DNA from: Torymus aiolomorphi
Taxonomy: Eukaryota; Arthropoda; Insecta; Hymenoptera; Torymidae
Direction: 5' to 3'
DNA: 64,000 nt
Assembly (NCBI GenBank): GCA_036365515.1
Contig: CM070876.1
Coordinates: forward strand, 105,075,310 to 105,139,309
Under the pieces are notes generated by a model. The model was not told where the DNA came from, searched no databases, and worked only from the letters and a program-made list of their open reading frames with translations. Below are positions 33,087-43,550 of this stretch, in pieces. Numbering within the stretch: position 1 is the stretch's first letter; each line of letters starts with the position of its first letter. A program made the translations under genes and the position numbers.

Positions 33087-33785
33087 CCCCTATAGCACGC
33101 AATATTGGAGCAACATTGCTCCAACATTGCTTTGTCATATTGCTGCAATGTTGCTGCAATCCGTGATTTCCGTTTCACCATTGCTTTTTTAAAATGATGG
33201 GTCAAGCTCTCTGTCATAGCAATATTGCAGCAATATTTAGCCAATATTTAGCATCACGAAAGGAATATTAATTTTATAATTATATTTTTCTGCTGATTTT
33301 TCTGATGATTTAGCAATATTGCAAGAATATTTTGTGGAGACTGATTGTTGGAGCAATATTGCCTCAATTTCCAAAATACATTAGTGAATTTCCCCTTAAG
33401 GGGAATGACGCGAATATGTCAAAGCAACATTGAGGCAATATTGCTCCAACAATCAGTGGACAAACGGGAACATTCTTCCAGTGTTCATATATATTGTACA
33501 AATATTCTTGCAATATTGCGAAGTCATCAGAAAAACCAGCATAAAAATATAATTTTAAAAATAATATTCCTTTCGTGTTGAGAAATATTGGCTCAATATT
33601 GCTATAACAGAGAGCCTGACTCATCATTTTAAAAAAGCAATGGTGAAACGGAAATCACGGATTGCAGCAACATTGCTCCCATATAGCATCCATATATAAA
33701 AATGTTGAAGGAATATTGGCGAATATGGGGAATATGATAAAGCAATATTGGAGCAATGTTGCTCCAATATTGGGTGCTATAGGGG
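33087..33785. mobile_element. Foldback element G in Copia E RNase H
   Basis: 699 bp; ends CCCCTATAGCAC...GTGCTATAGGGG, flanked by TC on both sides (33085-33086, 33786-33787). The arms of about 330 bp are inverted copies meeting at a CCTTAAGG palindrome near 33395. Removing the element plus one TC restores the RNase H frame. The arms are studded with GCAATATTGC-like motifs. No transposase frame, so it is a MITE-like element. Confidence 0.85.
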
Positions 33786-33787
33786 TC

Positions 33788-34341
33788 GCTATATTTATCG
33801 CGCCTGTGTTATCCTCAAATATCTTTACAGGATCAATCAATTCTATATTAAAGTTTTTCATTACCTCTATTATAAACTTTACTTCACTAACTGCCTCAGA
33901 TAAGGCTACATATTCTGCATAAGTTGAAGCCTTTGTTACAGTTTTTTGTTTTTGCGATTTCCAATCGATTACATTCCCAAATACTTTAATAACATATCCA
34001 GATGTCGATTTTCTGTCAACATTATCACCAGCCCAATCTGCGTCTACACAACAATCTATAATTTCGCAATTTACATTCCTTTTATAATTCATCTTTAAAT
34101 CTTTAGTCAAATACAAGTATTTCAAGATTCGTAACGCATATTTCCAATGAGTCTCATTATAACTATTTTGATATCTACTCAGATAATTTACACTATAACT
34201 TATATCGGGCCTTGTACTTGAACTTATATATAATAATGCACCTATCAAATTTTTATATTTAATATCTGACTCGCATATTTCAACCTTTTCAATTTTTAGA
34301 TTTGTTTCCATAGGAGTACTATATAATCTACTATCCTGCAT
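33788..34341 (-). pseudogene. Copia E RNase H, main part
   Basis: GALLYISSSTRPDISYSVNYL, then DADWAGDNVDRKSTSGY and EAVSEVKFI, all standard Copia RNase H motifs. It ends at INIA, where element G interrupts. Confidence 0.9.
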
Positions 34342-34746
34342 TTGCTATTTATTCACTAATGGCTCTATATACTTAGTTTGACTTAATTTCATGTCACAAT
34401 TACGATAATCATACTCTATATTAATACCAAGGTATTCTTTAACTTCTCCTAGGTCTTTCATCTTAAATTTTTCTGACAAAACTCTTTTTACATTTTTAAT
34501 TTTCTTTATATACTCTTACTACAAATTAACAAATCATCGACATATATTAATAAGTAAATTTGATCTACACCCTCACCTTGAGTATATAAACAATATTCTA
34601 CGTTACTCCTTTTAAATTTTATGTTTGTCAAATATTCATCCAAACATTCATACCATGCCCTTGGACTTTCTCGTAGTCCGTACAATGCTTTACGTAATTT
34701 ACAAACCCTGTTTGTTCCATCGCTATAACCTTTCGGTTGACCGATA
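34342..34746 (-). pseudogene. Copia E reverse transcriptase, C-terminal part
   Basis: GQPKGYSDGTNRVCKL, LYGLRESPRAWYE and the catalytic IYVDDLLI are visible, followed by frameshifts and stops between 34520 and 34345. The N-terminal part is at 38907-39192, beyond element F. Confidence 0.85.
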
Positions 34747-35599
34747 TACAGGGTGTCCCATTTTAATTTACCACCCCCTAAAACAGGTTAATAATTTGCT
34801 CTGAGAAAAAAATGTTTCAAATAAAATTTGTTGGGTTCGAAGGGAGGCATCTTTTGGCTATTTCAGCTGTGACCTTGAACATGACCTTCAAGGTCATTTG
34901 AAGGTCACGACCAAATTTTCATATGAAATGTGCATATTTTTATGGCGGATTCGGATTCTACTAAAAAAGAGAAACACTTTTTGTCTGAATCATTTTTTGA
35001 AAAAATCCCAAATTTTTGTTGTAAACGGCTTTAAAAAAGTTGAAAAAATCACTAGATATCTCTACCTTAAACTGAGGTTAGAATTTTTCCCACAGTTAAG
35101 AATGATTTTGATGAATGTTACTAGATTCAATGAGGGACATACTGGTGACCTTCACCACGAACTTGCTTAAGAGCCATCAATGTCATTTGAAGGTCATCAA
35201 GATTTATTGAAGGTCAAATGTTTATTTACAGGTAACCATTACATTTTATCCGAGGAATTGGAAACGTACACAATTTTACAAATTTAAGTCCAAGTATGAC
35301 CTTAGCCATGAACTTGTCCTTAACCAACAAGGTCATTCGAAGGTCAGTCAATTTATTTAACGATAATCCTCGATTTTTATTCCGGGAATTGAAGCTTGGC
35401 TATGACCTTGACCTCGAACCTAAAATTCATTTTAAGAAAGAACCATCACTTTAATGGAAAATACTCTCTTTTTTAAAGAAATGAAATTACCAAAAATTTA
35501 TTAACAGAAGCAAAGTTCATTAGAACGCTAATCTGATTCAAATGGGAAACCACAGTTTCAATCTTTGCAATGGAAAATGCGAAACATTTTTTATCACAT

Positions 35600-35765
35600 G
35601 GCGGAAGTTTGCAATCTTCGTGGTATGTTTGACATTCTCTGGGGCAAGTTTTACGTCATCTGGGGCAAATTTGACATCATCTGGGGCAAGTTTGCGGTCA
35701 CAACTGGGACAAGTTTGACATCATCTGGGGCAAGTTTGAGCAGTAAGGGGCATGTTTTCAACTGA
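35600..35765. repeat. Short tandem repeat with CATCTGGGGCAAGTTTGA
   Basis: About five imperfect units, 19-25 bp apart, inside element F between its left arm and the transposase. The 66-codon open frame across it is a by-product. Confidence 0.75.
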
Positions 35766-36074
35766 GAATCAAAATCAAGCTTAGCTTTTTAATGAAAATT
35801 ATATGTACATATTTTAAATCATATTCGGATTCTCTGATAAAGTACGCATCTTTTTAAGAAATATTTTTTTCGTAAATGCTTTATTTCTCGCTAAAAGACA
35901 CTTTTTTGCTTCGTTATTGTACTATTGGTAAGGCTTGTAAATTCTTACAGCTCCTCAAAGCTTCTCATCATTAGGTTTTCATTGACTTTCTGAATTTCAG
36001 AGTAGAAAAATACTTATAATAAATTATTTCTGGTAAGATTAAATATTCCCTAAAAAATCTACCTACAACAGATA

Positions 36075-37131
36075 ATGGCTGACTACACGCCAGTAGAGAT
36101 AGTCAACATGATCAAGATTCTGGGAGAATGTCACGACAATTACAAGGCTGCAGCGAGGCTGTACGCTGAAAGGTATCCGGATGCTCGTCATCCTACTAGG
36201 AGGAATATTAGACTTCTAACGATAAGAGCTCAAGAAGGTAACTTAAGAAGGAAGAGGCGACGGACGGGCCCAAGAGAGCATATTGCGCTTGGGGTTCGTG
36301 CTGTAATTGCTGAGGATCCTCATATTTCGACGCGACAAATTCAGCGAATGCATGGAGTACCTAGATCAACAGTTTCCCGTGTATTGCGTCATTTTAGATG
36401 TCATCCATATCACTTGCACCTTACACATGCCATTGAGCCTGGTGATCCTGCCAGGCGACTTAGATTCTGTCAATGGGCGGAAACACGAATGCGCATAGAT
36501 CCATTTTTCTTTGATCGGACTCTCTTTACAGATGAGGCAAAGTTCGACAATATGGGAGGAGTTAATCTTCATAACGCGCATTATTATGCAGAAGAAAATC
36601 CACATTGGCAGCGAGATCACCGTACACAAAGACGGTGGTCAATTAATGTTTGGGCGGGCATAGTTGGGGAATACGTCATAGGTCCAATTTTTTATGACCG
36701 TAATTTAAACAGCGAGCTTTATTTAGATATTCTCGAGAACCAAATTCCACCTCTTCTAGAAAACATTCTGCTAGAAATAAGGCGAGACATGTGGTTCCAG
36801 CAAGATGGTGCTCCCGCTCATCGTGGACTACTTGTCAGGAGATTTCTGAACGCGACATACCCAAATAGTTGGATTGGAATTGGTAGTCCAATCTGTGAAT
36901 TCCCTGCGCGATCGCCAGATTTGACCCCATTGGACTTCTTTCTGTGGGGGCCGTGAAGCAGAGAGTTTACGCGGAAGCCCCGACGACGGCACAAAATATG
37001 ATGGAGAGAATTGTTGCAGCATTCCAGGCGTTCACCCCACAAACATTAATAGATGTCCAAAGAAGTTTTCGGCAGAGAATACAAATGTGCATTCAACAAA
37101 ATGGGCAATTGATAGAGCACTTGAGGCGTTG
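36075..37131 (+). pseudogene. Transposase of element F, one frameshift
   Basis: Cut-and-paste transposase of the IS630-Tc1-mariner group. Residues 5-110 form a DNA-binding region of two helix-turn-helix units; the first resembles the DUF4817-type domain common in insect elements, the second contains ISTRQIQRMHGVPRSTVSRV. Catalytic aspartates lie at about residue 153 (FTDEAKF) and 244 (WFQQDGAPAH). The third is at 287 (SPDLTPLDFFLWG) or 282, giving a spacing of 42 or 37. After residue 292 a one-base loss in a G-run (about 36947-36952) ends the frame early; the C-terminus continues in another frame to a TGA ending at 37131. The copy therefore missed coding competence by a single indel. Confidence 0.85.
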
Positions 37132-37149
37132 AAATTCCCGTGACTAGCT

Positions 37150-37965
37150 GAACGAAGGGGTCTTGCCTCAAGTGGCTTGACGGAGGAGTCTTGCCTTAAG
37201 TGGTTGGACGGGGTCTTGCCTTAAGTGGTTGGACGGGGTCTTGCCTTAAGTGGTTGGACGGGGTCTTGCCTTAAGTGGTTGGACGGGGTCTTGCCTTAAG
37301 TGGTTGGACGGGGTCTTGCCTTAAGTGGTTGGACGGGGTCTTGCATTAAGTGGTTGGACGTGAAGGTCTTGCCTTAAGTGGTTGGACGTGAAGGTCTTGC
37401 CTTAAGTGGTTGGACGTGAAGGTCTTGCCTTAAGTGGTTGGACGTGAAGGTCTTGCCTTTAGTGGTTGGACGGGGTCTTGCCTTAAGTGGTTGGACGGGG
37501 TCTTGCCTTAAGTGGTTGGACGGGGTCTTGCCTTAAGTGGTTGGACGGGGTCTTGCCTTAAGTGGTTGGACGGGGTCTTGCCTTAAGTGGTTGGACGTGA
37601 AGGTCTTGCCTTAAGTGGTTGGACGGGGTCTTGCCTTAAGTGGTTGGACGTGAAGGTCTTGCCTTAAGTGGTTGGACGTGAAGGTCTTGCCTTAAGTGGT
37701 TGGACGTGAAGGTCTTGCCTTTAGTGGTTGGACGGGGTCTTGCCTTAAGTGGTTGGACGGGGTCTTGCCTTAAGTGGTTGGACGGGGTCTTGCCTTAAGT
37801 GGTTGGACGGGGTCTTGCCTTAAGTGGTTGGACGGGGTCTTGCCTTAAGTGGTTGGACGTGAAGGTCTTGCCTTAAGTGGTTGGACGGGGTCTTGCCTTA
37901 AGTGGTTGGACGTGAAGGTCTTGCCTTAAGTGGTTGGACGTGAAGGTCTTGCCTTAAGTGATCCA
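37150..37965. repeat. Minisatellite of element F (25/28-bp units)
   Basis: About 30 head-to-tail units, GGTCTTGCCTTAAGTGGTTGGACG with a short (GG) or long (TGAA) variant, giving 25 or 28 bp. A variant unit (TTAGTGG instead of TAAGTGG) recurs at 37459 and 37721, so a block of about 262 bp (some ten units) has itself been duplicated. It starts just after the transposase stop. Confidence 0.95.
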
Positions 37966-38048
37966 AAGGATACCACTGTCTTTGTTTGAAGCTAGTAACA
38001 TTCATCTAAAACATCTTATTGCTGGGAAAAATTCGGTCTTGACTTTCA

Positions 38049-38192
38049 AATGACCTTGAAGGTCATGTTCAAGGTCACAGCTGAAATAACTAAAGATGCC
38101 CCCTTCGAACCCAACAAATTTTATTTCAAACATTTTTTTCTCAGAGCAAATTATTAACCTGTTTTAGGGGGTGGTAAATTAAAATGGGACTT
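38049..38192. repeat. Internal extra copy of the F right terminus
   Basis: It repeats 38758-38898 almost exactly but ends AATGGGAC, then TTAATT, so it lacks the outermost ACCCTG. It lies about 709 bp inside the real end. Confidence 0.85.
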
Positions 38193-38906
38193 AATTATTA
38201 CTTATGGGTTCTTTCTTAAAATGAATTTTAGGTTCGAGGTCAAGGTCATAGCCAAGCTTCAATTCCCGGAATAGAAATTGAGGATTATCGTTAAATAAAT
38301 TGACTGACCTTCGAATGACCTTGTTGGTTAAGGACAAGTTCATGGCTAAGGTCATACTTGGACTTAAATTTGTAAAATTGTGTACGTTTCCAATTCCTCG
38401 GATAAAATGTAATGGTTACCTGTAAATAAACATTTGACCTTCAATAAATCTTGATGACCTTCAAATGACATTGATGGCTCTTAAGCAAGTTCGTGGTGAA
38501 GGTCACTCCAGTATGTCCCTCATTGAATCTAGTAACATTCATCAAAATCAATCTTAACTGTGGGAAAAATTCTAACCTCAGTTTAAGGTAGAGATATCTA
38601 GTGATTTTTTCAACTTTTTTAAAGCCGTTTACAACAAAAATTTGGGATTTTTTCAAAAAATGATTCAGACAAAAAGTGTTTCTCTTTTTTAGTAGAATCC
38701 GAATCCGCCATAAAAATATGCACATTTCATATGAAAATTTGGTCGTGACCTTCAAATGACCTTGAAGGTCATGTTCAAGGTCACAGCTGAAATAGCCAAA
38801 AGATGCCCCCCTTCGAACCCAACAAATTTTATTTGAAACATTTTTTTCTCAGAGCAAATTATTAACCTGTTTTAGGGGGTGGTAAATTAAAATGGGACAC
38901 CCTGTA

Positions 38907-39192
38907 TACCTCCGAGCTTACTTCATCATTTAAAAAGCAGTAATAAAATTTTTAAAGTTTGCATTTTAGCAACTGGAGCGTATATGTTGTCAATCACATT
39001 TGTCTGTTGAAATCCTCTTACAACTAATCTCGCTTTATATGTATCATCATATTTCCTACTATAAACCCATTTTACATCTATTACCTTTTCATTTGGTATC
39101 CTTTCAACTAATTCCCATGTTTTATTATCTTTTAAACTTTCTATTTCGTTGTCCATAGCTTTTATCCAGCTCTCACTATCATTACTACTCAT
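38907..39192 (-). pseudogene. Copia E reverse transcriptase, N-terminal part
   Basis: SWIKAMDNEIESLKDNKTWELV, then DVKWVYSRK and ARLVVRGFQQ, the standard start of Copia reverse transcriptase. Past VAKMQTLKILL the frame is disturbed before F interrupts it. Confidence 0.9.
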
Positions 39193-39978
39193 CGCCTCCT
39201 CAAATATATATGGAGTATCTACCCTCCAGTAATTTACATAAATATTATTCGAAATATTTTCTGGATATCTTATTGGATTTTTCCTATCACGTGTAAATCT
39301 ACTTGGAACTTATAATAGTTCTACATTTTTCTTATTTGCTACTTTTGGTTCCTGTTCATTATTCTCATCCGCGCTTTGAAAAACATTATCATCGCTTAAA
39401 TCATCATCCCGATCATTGTGTTCTCCTCTAAATGACTCGAGAATCGAAGTAGAAGGAGATGTATATTTTGACTCTATATCATCAACTCCTATGCATTTTA
39501 CATTTTCCTCTACTATATCTACATGTCTAACAACTACCATTTTATTATTTACTAGGACTCTATATCCTACATCACTATATCCTAATAGGATTCCCATATC
39601 TGCGTTTTTATCCCATTTAGAATTTCTTTTTTGTTACGGTTTTCTAACAAAAACTCTACTCCCGTACAGACGTAAATGTTTGACATCAGGCCGTTTCATA
39701 AAAAATATTTCGTACGGAGTTTTTCTCTCTATCGTATTAGTCAAGGTTCGATTTTTCAAATACGTCGCTGCACATACTATTTCAGGTCAATATCGTTTAT
39801 GTACTTGTACCTCTGTTAGTAAACAACGCGCCATATCCATTATAGTTCTATTGAATCGTTCCGCGGTTCCGTTTAACTCGTGTACATATACTGGGCAATT
39901 ATTCAAAATAATACCTTTTTCCCTTACGAATTTATAAAACCGATTATTTAAGTATTCTTTCCCATTATCGCATCTCAA
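39193..39978 (-). pseudogene. Copia E integrase, C-terminal half
   Basis: RCDNGKEYLNN (second catalytic Asp), NGTAERFNRTIMDMAR (third acidic residue) and the linker MGILLGYSDVGYRVL. It spans at least two frames (39978-39787 and 39597-39310), so it is broken. The tail to 39193 is acidic. Confidence 0.85.
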
Positions 39979-40478
39979 AACTTTTCCTTCTTTCCAGTTA
40001 AATTTTCACATTCATTAATAAATCCAACTAGGCAATCAAAAACTTCGTCTTTAGTTTTGATACAATAAACCTTCGCGATTTTGCTATAATCATCAATGAA
40101 AGAGACAAAATAATTTTCTCCATTAAATCCTGTAGTTTTAAATGGACCACATACATCTGTATGAACTATTTCTAAAATATCTTTAGCTTTTATTCTATCG
40201 TTACTAAATGGCAAATTGTGCATTTTATTCTCTATACACGTTTTACACTTCATAAATTCCGATTCAAATTTATTGGGAATACCAGTTAATAACTCTTGTC
40301 TACATAGTGTATTTAGATACCCGAAATTTACGTGTCCTAACATTCTATGCCATTTCTCTTTCAAACTCATACTGTTATTGTTGCCTTTACATTCGGCTGT
40401 ATTTACATAATTTTCCCTATGTTTCAAAATACTCTTTATCTTATAAGTTCGATTTTCTTTGTATGCTACAGCTATCAA
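39975..40478 (-). pseudogene. Copia E GAG-pre-integrase and integrase N-terminal half
   Basis: WHRMLGHVNFGYLNTLCRQ, CKTCIENKM, then IVHTDVCGPFKTTG (first catalytic Asp) and SFIDDYSKIAKVYCIK. Open for 167 codons; the next half is offset by a frameshift near 39976. Confidence 0.9.
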
Positions 40479-40860
40479 TTTATTATTTTTATCTATTTAT
40501 TATCTCTGCTTTATTTCCCTTCGAGATAATTGTATTATTATCTGTTAATTTCCCAAAACTTATTAAGTTTGTATTCATTTTTTCGGCATAAAAAACATTA
40601 CTCATATTAACTTCATTCTTTTTACCAAACGCGTTAAAATAGCTAACTACATTTCCAAATTTCGTTGCTTTTATATATCTATTATCCCCTAAATATATAT
40701 TCCTGGTTCATTAAGATCAATACATTTATTAAAATAGTCGACGCTATTTATTATGTGATCGGTACATCCGCTGTCCAGCAACCAATGTATTTCATTACCT
40801 AGCCTACCTTGCCTATCGTTACTCTGCGCCGCATACGCTGTAGCTATCCATGTGCTCGCA
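40479..40860 (-). pseudogene. Copia E protease
   Basis: WLLDSGCTDHI near 40770 is the Copia protease active site. It is followed by IYIWGDNRYIKATKFG and YAEKMNTNLISFGKL. Stops near 40495 separate it from integrase. Confidence 0.8.
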
Positions 40861-41812
40861 CCTTCGCCGCTCTGCTCGCTCGTGCTGGCTCCTTGGTGAC
40901 GGAAGTTTCCGCGCCCCCTGCCGATGTTGCCTCTTCCTCCTCTGCCTCGACTGCGGCCACGTGTTGAGCCTCGCCATGATGTGCCGCTTTATCCTGCTTG
41001 TCCTCCATTTTGGCATTCTCGTGCGAAATGCCCGTTTTTTCCACATTTGAAACAGCTTCCTTTCTGGGCATTCTTTGCAGCGAATACATTTGACCTTTGT
41101 TCGCTGTGTTCGCTATTATTTTTCATTTCAGCGATTTGGATTTTATTTTTCACTCTGTTTGTTCCTCTTCTTTTAATGTGTCTATTAAATCACCAATATA
41201 ACTGTACTGGTTCGGCAATGTGTTCAACATATAATTTAGTTTTTCTTTTTCACTTATTTTCGCACCTGCGCTTTTTAATTCATTCACTGATTTCTCAAAT
41301 TCACTGAAAAATGTTGCTGTATCACTATACTTTTCTAGCCTCAATTTTTCCAATTTATTTCTACACACAATTTGTAGTGCTGTAGACTCTTTTAAATACA
41401 TATCATCCAATTTCTTTATTATATTATACGCCGTATCTTCGTCACACACAAACTCCAATTGTTTGTTGGAAATGGCACTGTAAATCAAATTTATGGCCTT
41501 TAAATCGTTTTCTTCCCAGTCTTCTTTGTCTGCAGCAACTCTTGCTCTGGTTATCACTACGTCACATTTTTTCAACTTTAGGTGCATCGTAATCCTTTTC
41601 TTCCACATACTGTAGTCTTCTCGATCAAACACTGGTATCGTGACTTCATTTTCCTCCATTTCATCTTCTTCGTTCTCGAACGTTCCTTAGTGTTCGGAAT
41701 TTTCTTCGTGCTTGACCTCCAAGGTCGTTTCTTCTTCAATAGATCTCTCGAACGTTCCTTCGTGTTCGGACTTTTCTTCTTGCTCGATTTTCAATTTCGA
41801 TTCTTCGTCCAT
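40861..41812 (-). pseudogene. gag: Copia E gag
   Basis: It starts at 41812 with an acidic N-terminal extension interrupted by TAA near 41690. The UBN2/Copia-type gag domain follows (41659-41150: FDREDYSMWKKRITMHL, LNYMLNTLPNQYSYIGD). A knuckle, CFKCGKNGHFAREC, lies near 41055-41010 in another frame. The C-terminal part is Ala/Glu/Arg-rich. Confidence 0.85.
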
Positions 41813-41944
41813 ATACGTTTCTGACGGTGTTCACATACGCGGCACTTTAATTATCTCTATACGACTCGAGAGTCGATATAGATGATAATGGAAAAAACAC
41901 TTACCAGTCACCTCGTGGAAAACCATCCACGGCTCCTGCTACCA

Positions 41945-42262
41945 TGTTGAGGTGTGGTTAATTAAGGAGAGACTTATTTAATGTAGTGGTATAATAAAGA
42001 GTTTATTGAGACTTAGTTCACCGCGCTACCTTGCGCCACGCACGAGGTGCTTCTCGTTCGGCGTAGAAAAGTAGAGAGAGCGTATCGTTCACTGCTCCTC
42101 AACTTAGATGCTTGCTCACGCACACACTATAAGGAAGGGGAGAGGTACATGTTTACGTACGAACTCATACGACATTGCGCGCTCTCGATACAGTCGCGCG
42201 CTCACACATACCTACTGTATATATATTCATGCGTATAATATAGATGTATACTATTTTCAACA
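41945..42262 (-). repeat. 5' LTR of Copia element E
   Basis: 318 bp, TGTTGAGGTGTGG...TTTTCAACA, followed by GCTAT. It is shorter than the 3' LTR by an AG-repeat indel near 42075. Confidence 0.93.
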
Positions 42263-42387
42263 GCTATGTCTCTGAAATTAATATCGCTTGCCATATTTAA
42301 AATTATACCAGAGTATTCCTCTTGATTTCTAGTTTTATGCCTTACAGTTGAAAAAAAGCCACAAAGAAAACTTTTTTTATAGTAAAC
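42263..42387. repeat. Repeat R, copy 2, right part
   Basis: It continues 32310-32533 after removal of Copia E and matches 31641-31761. Confidence 0.88.
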
Positions 42388-42399
42388 CAAATAATTTCT

Positions 42400-42850
42400 A
42401 AACCCAAATAGGCAGGGGAAGCAAGTTCTACGCAGGAATGTGAAAGCCCGCGAACAAGCCACCTATAAAATTATCAAACAAATCATTTTCAAACCCAAAT
42501 AGGAGGAGAAGTACTACGTAGGAAAGTGGAGGCAGGTAGAAATTCTACGTACAAAATTATCGATAAAATAAGCTCTAAACCCAAATAGTCGGACAAATCA
42601 AGTACTATAACGCAGGAAAGTGGAGGCAAGTAGACAGGCAAACTATAAAATTATCAATCAAATCATTTTTAAACCCCAGGTGGCGGGGAAAGCCAGTTCT
42701 ACAAAAGAACGAGGAGGCAGGTTGACAGGATACGTATAAAATTATCAATCAAATAATGTCTAAACCTAAGTAAGCAGGGGAAGCGAGTTTAAGGTATGTA
42801 TGGGAAAGCCTGCAGATATGCTACCGATATAACTATCAGTAGTTATAGTG
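42400..42850. repeat. Five diverged tandem units of about 90 bp
   Basis: Units start with AAACCCAAATAG or a variant at 42400, 42491, 42577, 42671 and 42762, so spacing is 86-94 bp. Each holds a GGGGAAGC-type segment, CAGGAAAGTGGAGGCAGG, and TATAAAATTATCAATCAAAT. The units are clearly older than the 733-bp satellite. Confidence 0.85.
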
Positions 42851-43029
42851 GCACTTTGGGGCAGAAAAACAAACCCCCCACCACTATCTACCTGAGGGAA
42901 GGGAGGGGAACCCCCCACCACAAGGTGGGTAATGATGCAGGGTGACCCTGAGCCACTACTCTCTGAGGGAGGGAAAACCCCACCATCAGGGGAAATGGCT
43001 TAGGTTACATCTGCCCCAAAGTGCCACTG
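42847..43029. repeat. 183-bp inverted-repeat element or hairpin
   Basis: Ends AGTGGCACTTTGGGGCAGA and TCTGCCCCAAAGTGCCACT (19 bp, perfect). The interior has CCCCCCACCAC/GTGG repeats. It is likely a small MITE; the 4 to 8 bases on each side do not give a convincing TSD. CACTTTG words recur at 43380-43510. Confidence 0.75.
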
Positions 43030-43035
43030 TGAAAT

Positions 43036-43083
<48 letters not shown>

Positions 43084-43285
43084 ACACACGTGCCAGACGG
43101 CTCAGGGATTCCCCGTCTTACACGGCGCGCTGCTCCGGACAAACTACACGATCGTGCAGTCAGCCACGGCTACGAGCTATAACTCCCCACCAGCGGTAGT
43201 AGTAGTGGGGAGCAGCTACAGCTCCTTCCTGCGTCGACACACACGCACACACACACACACACGCACACACGCGCATACACACACA
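43036..43285. repeat. AG and CA microsatellites
   Basis: (AG)n at 43040-43082 and (CA)n with interruptions at 43228-43285. They flank a unique stretch with no visible gene. Confidence 0.9.
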
Positions 43286-43550
43286 CGCACACATATTTTT
43301 AATAATATTTATAAGAATATTACATACTTACGTGGTTTCTTCCGGAACTAAGACTACTGCTGTTGCTGTTATTACCACGCACTTTGGCACTTTGCTTTTT
43401 TTTTTGTCGCTTTGATTTCGCCACTTTGTTACTTAGAACTAAGCGCTATGCTAACACTCTGTCACTTTGTTTTTTCCACTTTGTTACTTAGAACTAAACA
43501 CTTTGTTACTTAAACACTATAAACTATTTACGACGCCGTGATGTGTGACA

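Larger units (their letters stand above)
34749..38904 (+). mobile_element. Tc1/mariner-type transposon F with long inverted arms
   Basis: 4156 bp, CAGGGTGTCCCATTTTAATT...reverse complement, TSD TA (34747-34748, 38905-38906). Removing the element plus one TA restores the E reverse-transcriptase frame. The arms are about 700 bp (34749-35450 and 38205-38904) and nearly identical. Inside are the transposase (36075-37131) and a minisatellite. A second, partial copy of the outer end lies at about 38049-38192. Confidence 0.92.
32534..42262 (-). mobile_element. Ty1/Copia element E with nested elements F and G
   Basis: TSD GCTAT at 32529-32533 and 42263-42267. The 3' LTR is 32534-32860 (327 bp) and the 5' LTR 41945-42262 (318 bp); the length difference is partly an AG-repeat indel. 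A purine tract (minus strand TAAGGAAGCG) abuts the 3' LTR. The primer-binding-like site reads TGGTAGCAGGAGCC on the minus strand. Minus-strand order is gag, protease, integrase, reverse transcriptase, RNase H. Without F and G the element is about 4.87 kb, a normal Copia length. Confidence 0.94.

Noticed and set aside
35565..35765. 66-codon frame with repeated GKF
   Set aside because: It is a direct translation of a short tandem repeat in element F.
37150..37965. Array of short repeats resembling a CRISPR array
   Set aside because: Units are contiguous 25/28-bp copies with no unique spacers, inside a eukaryotic transposon.
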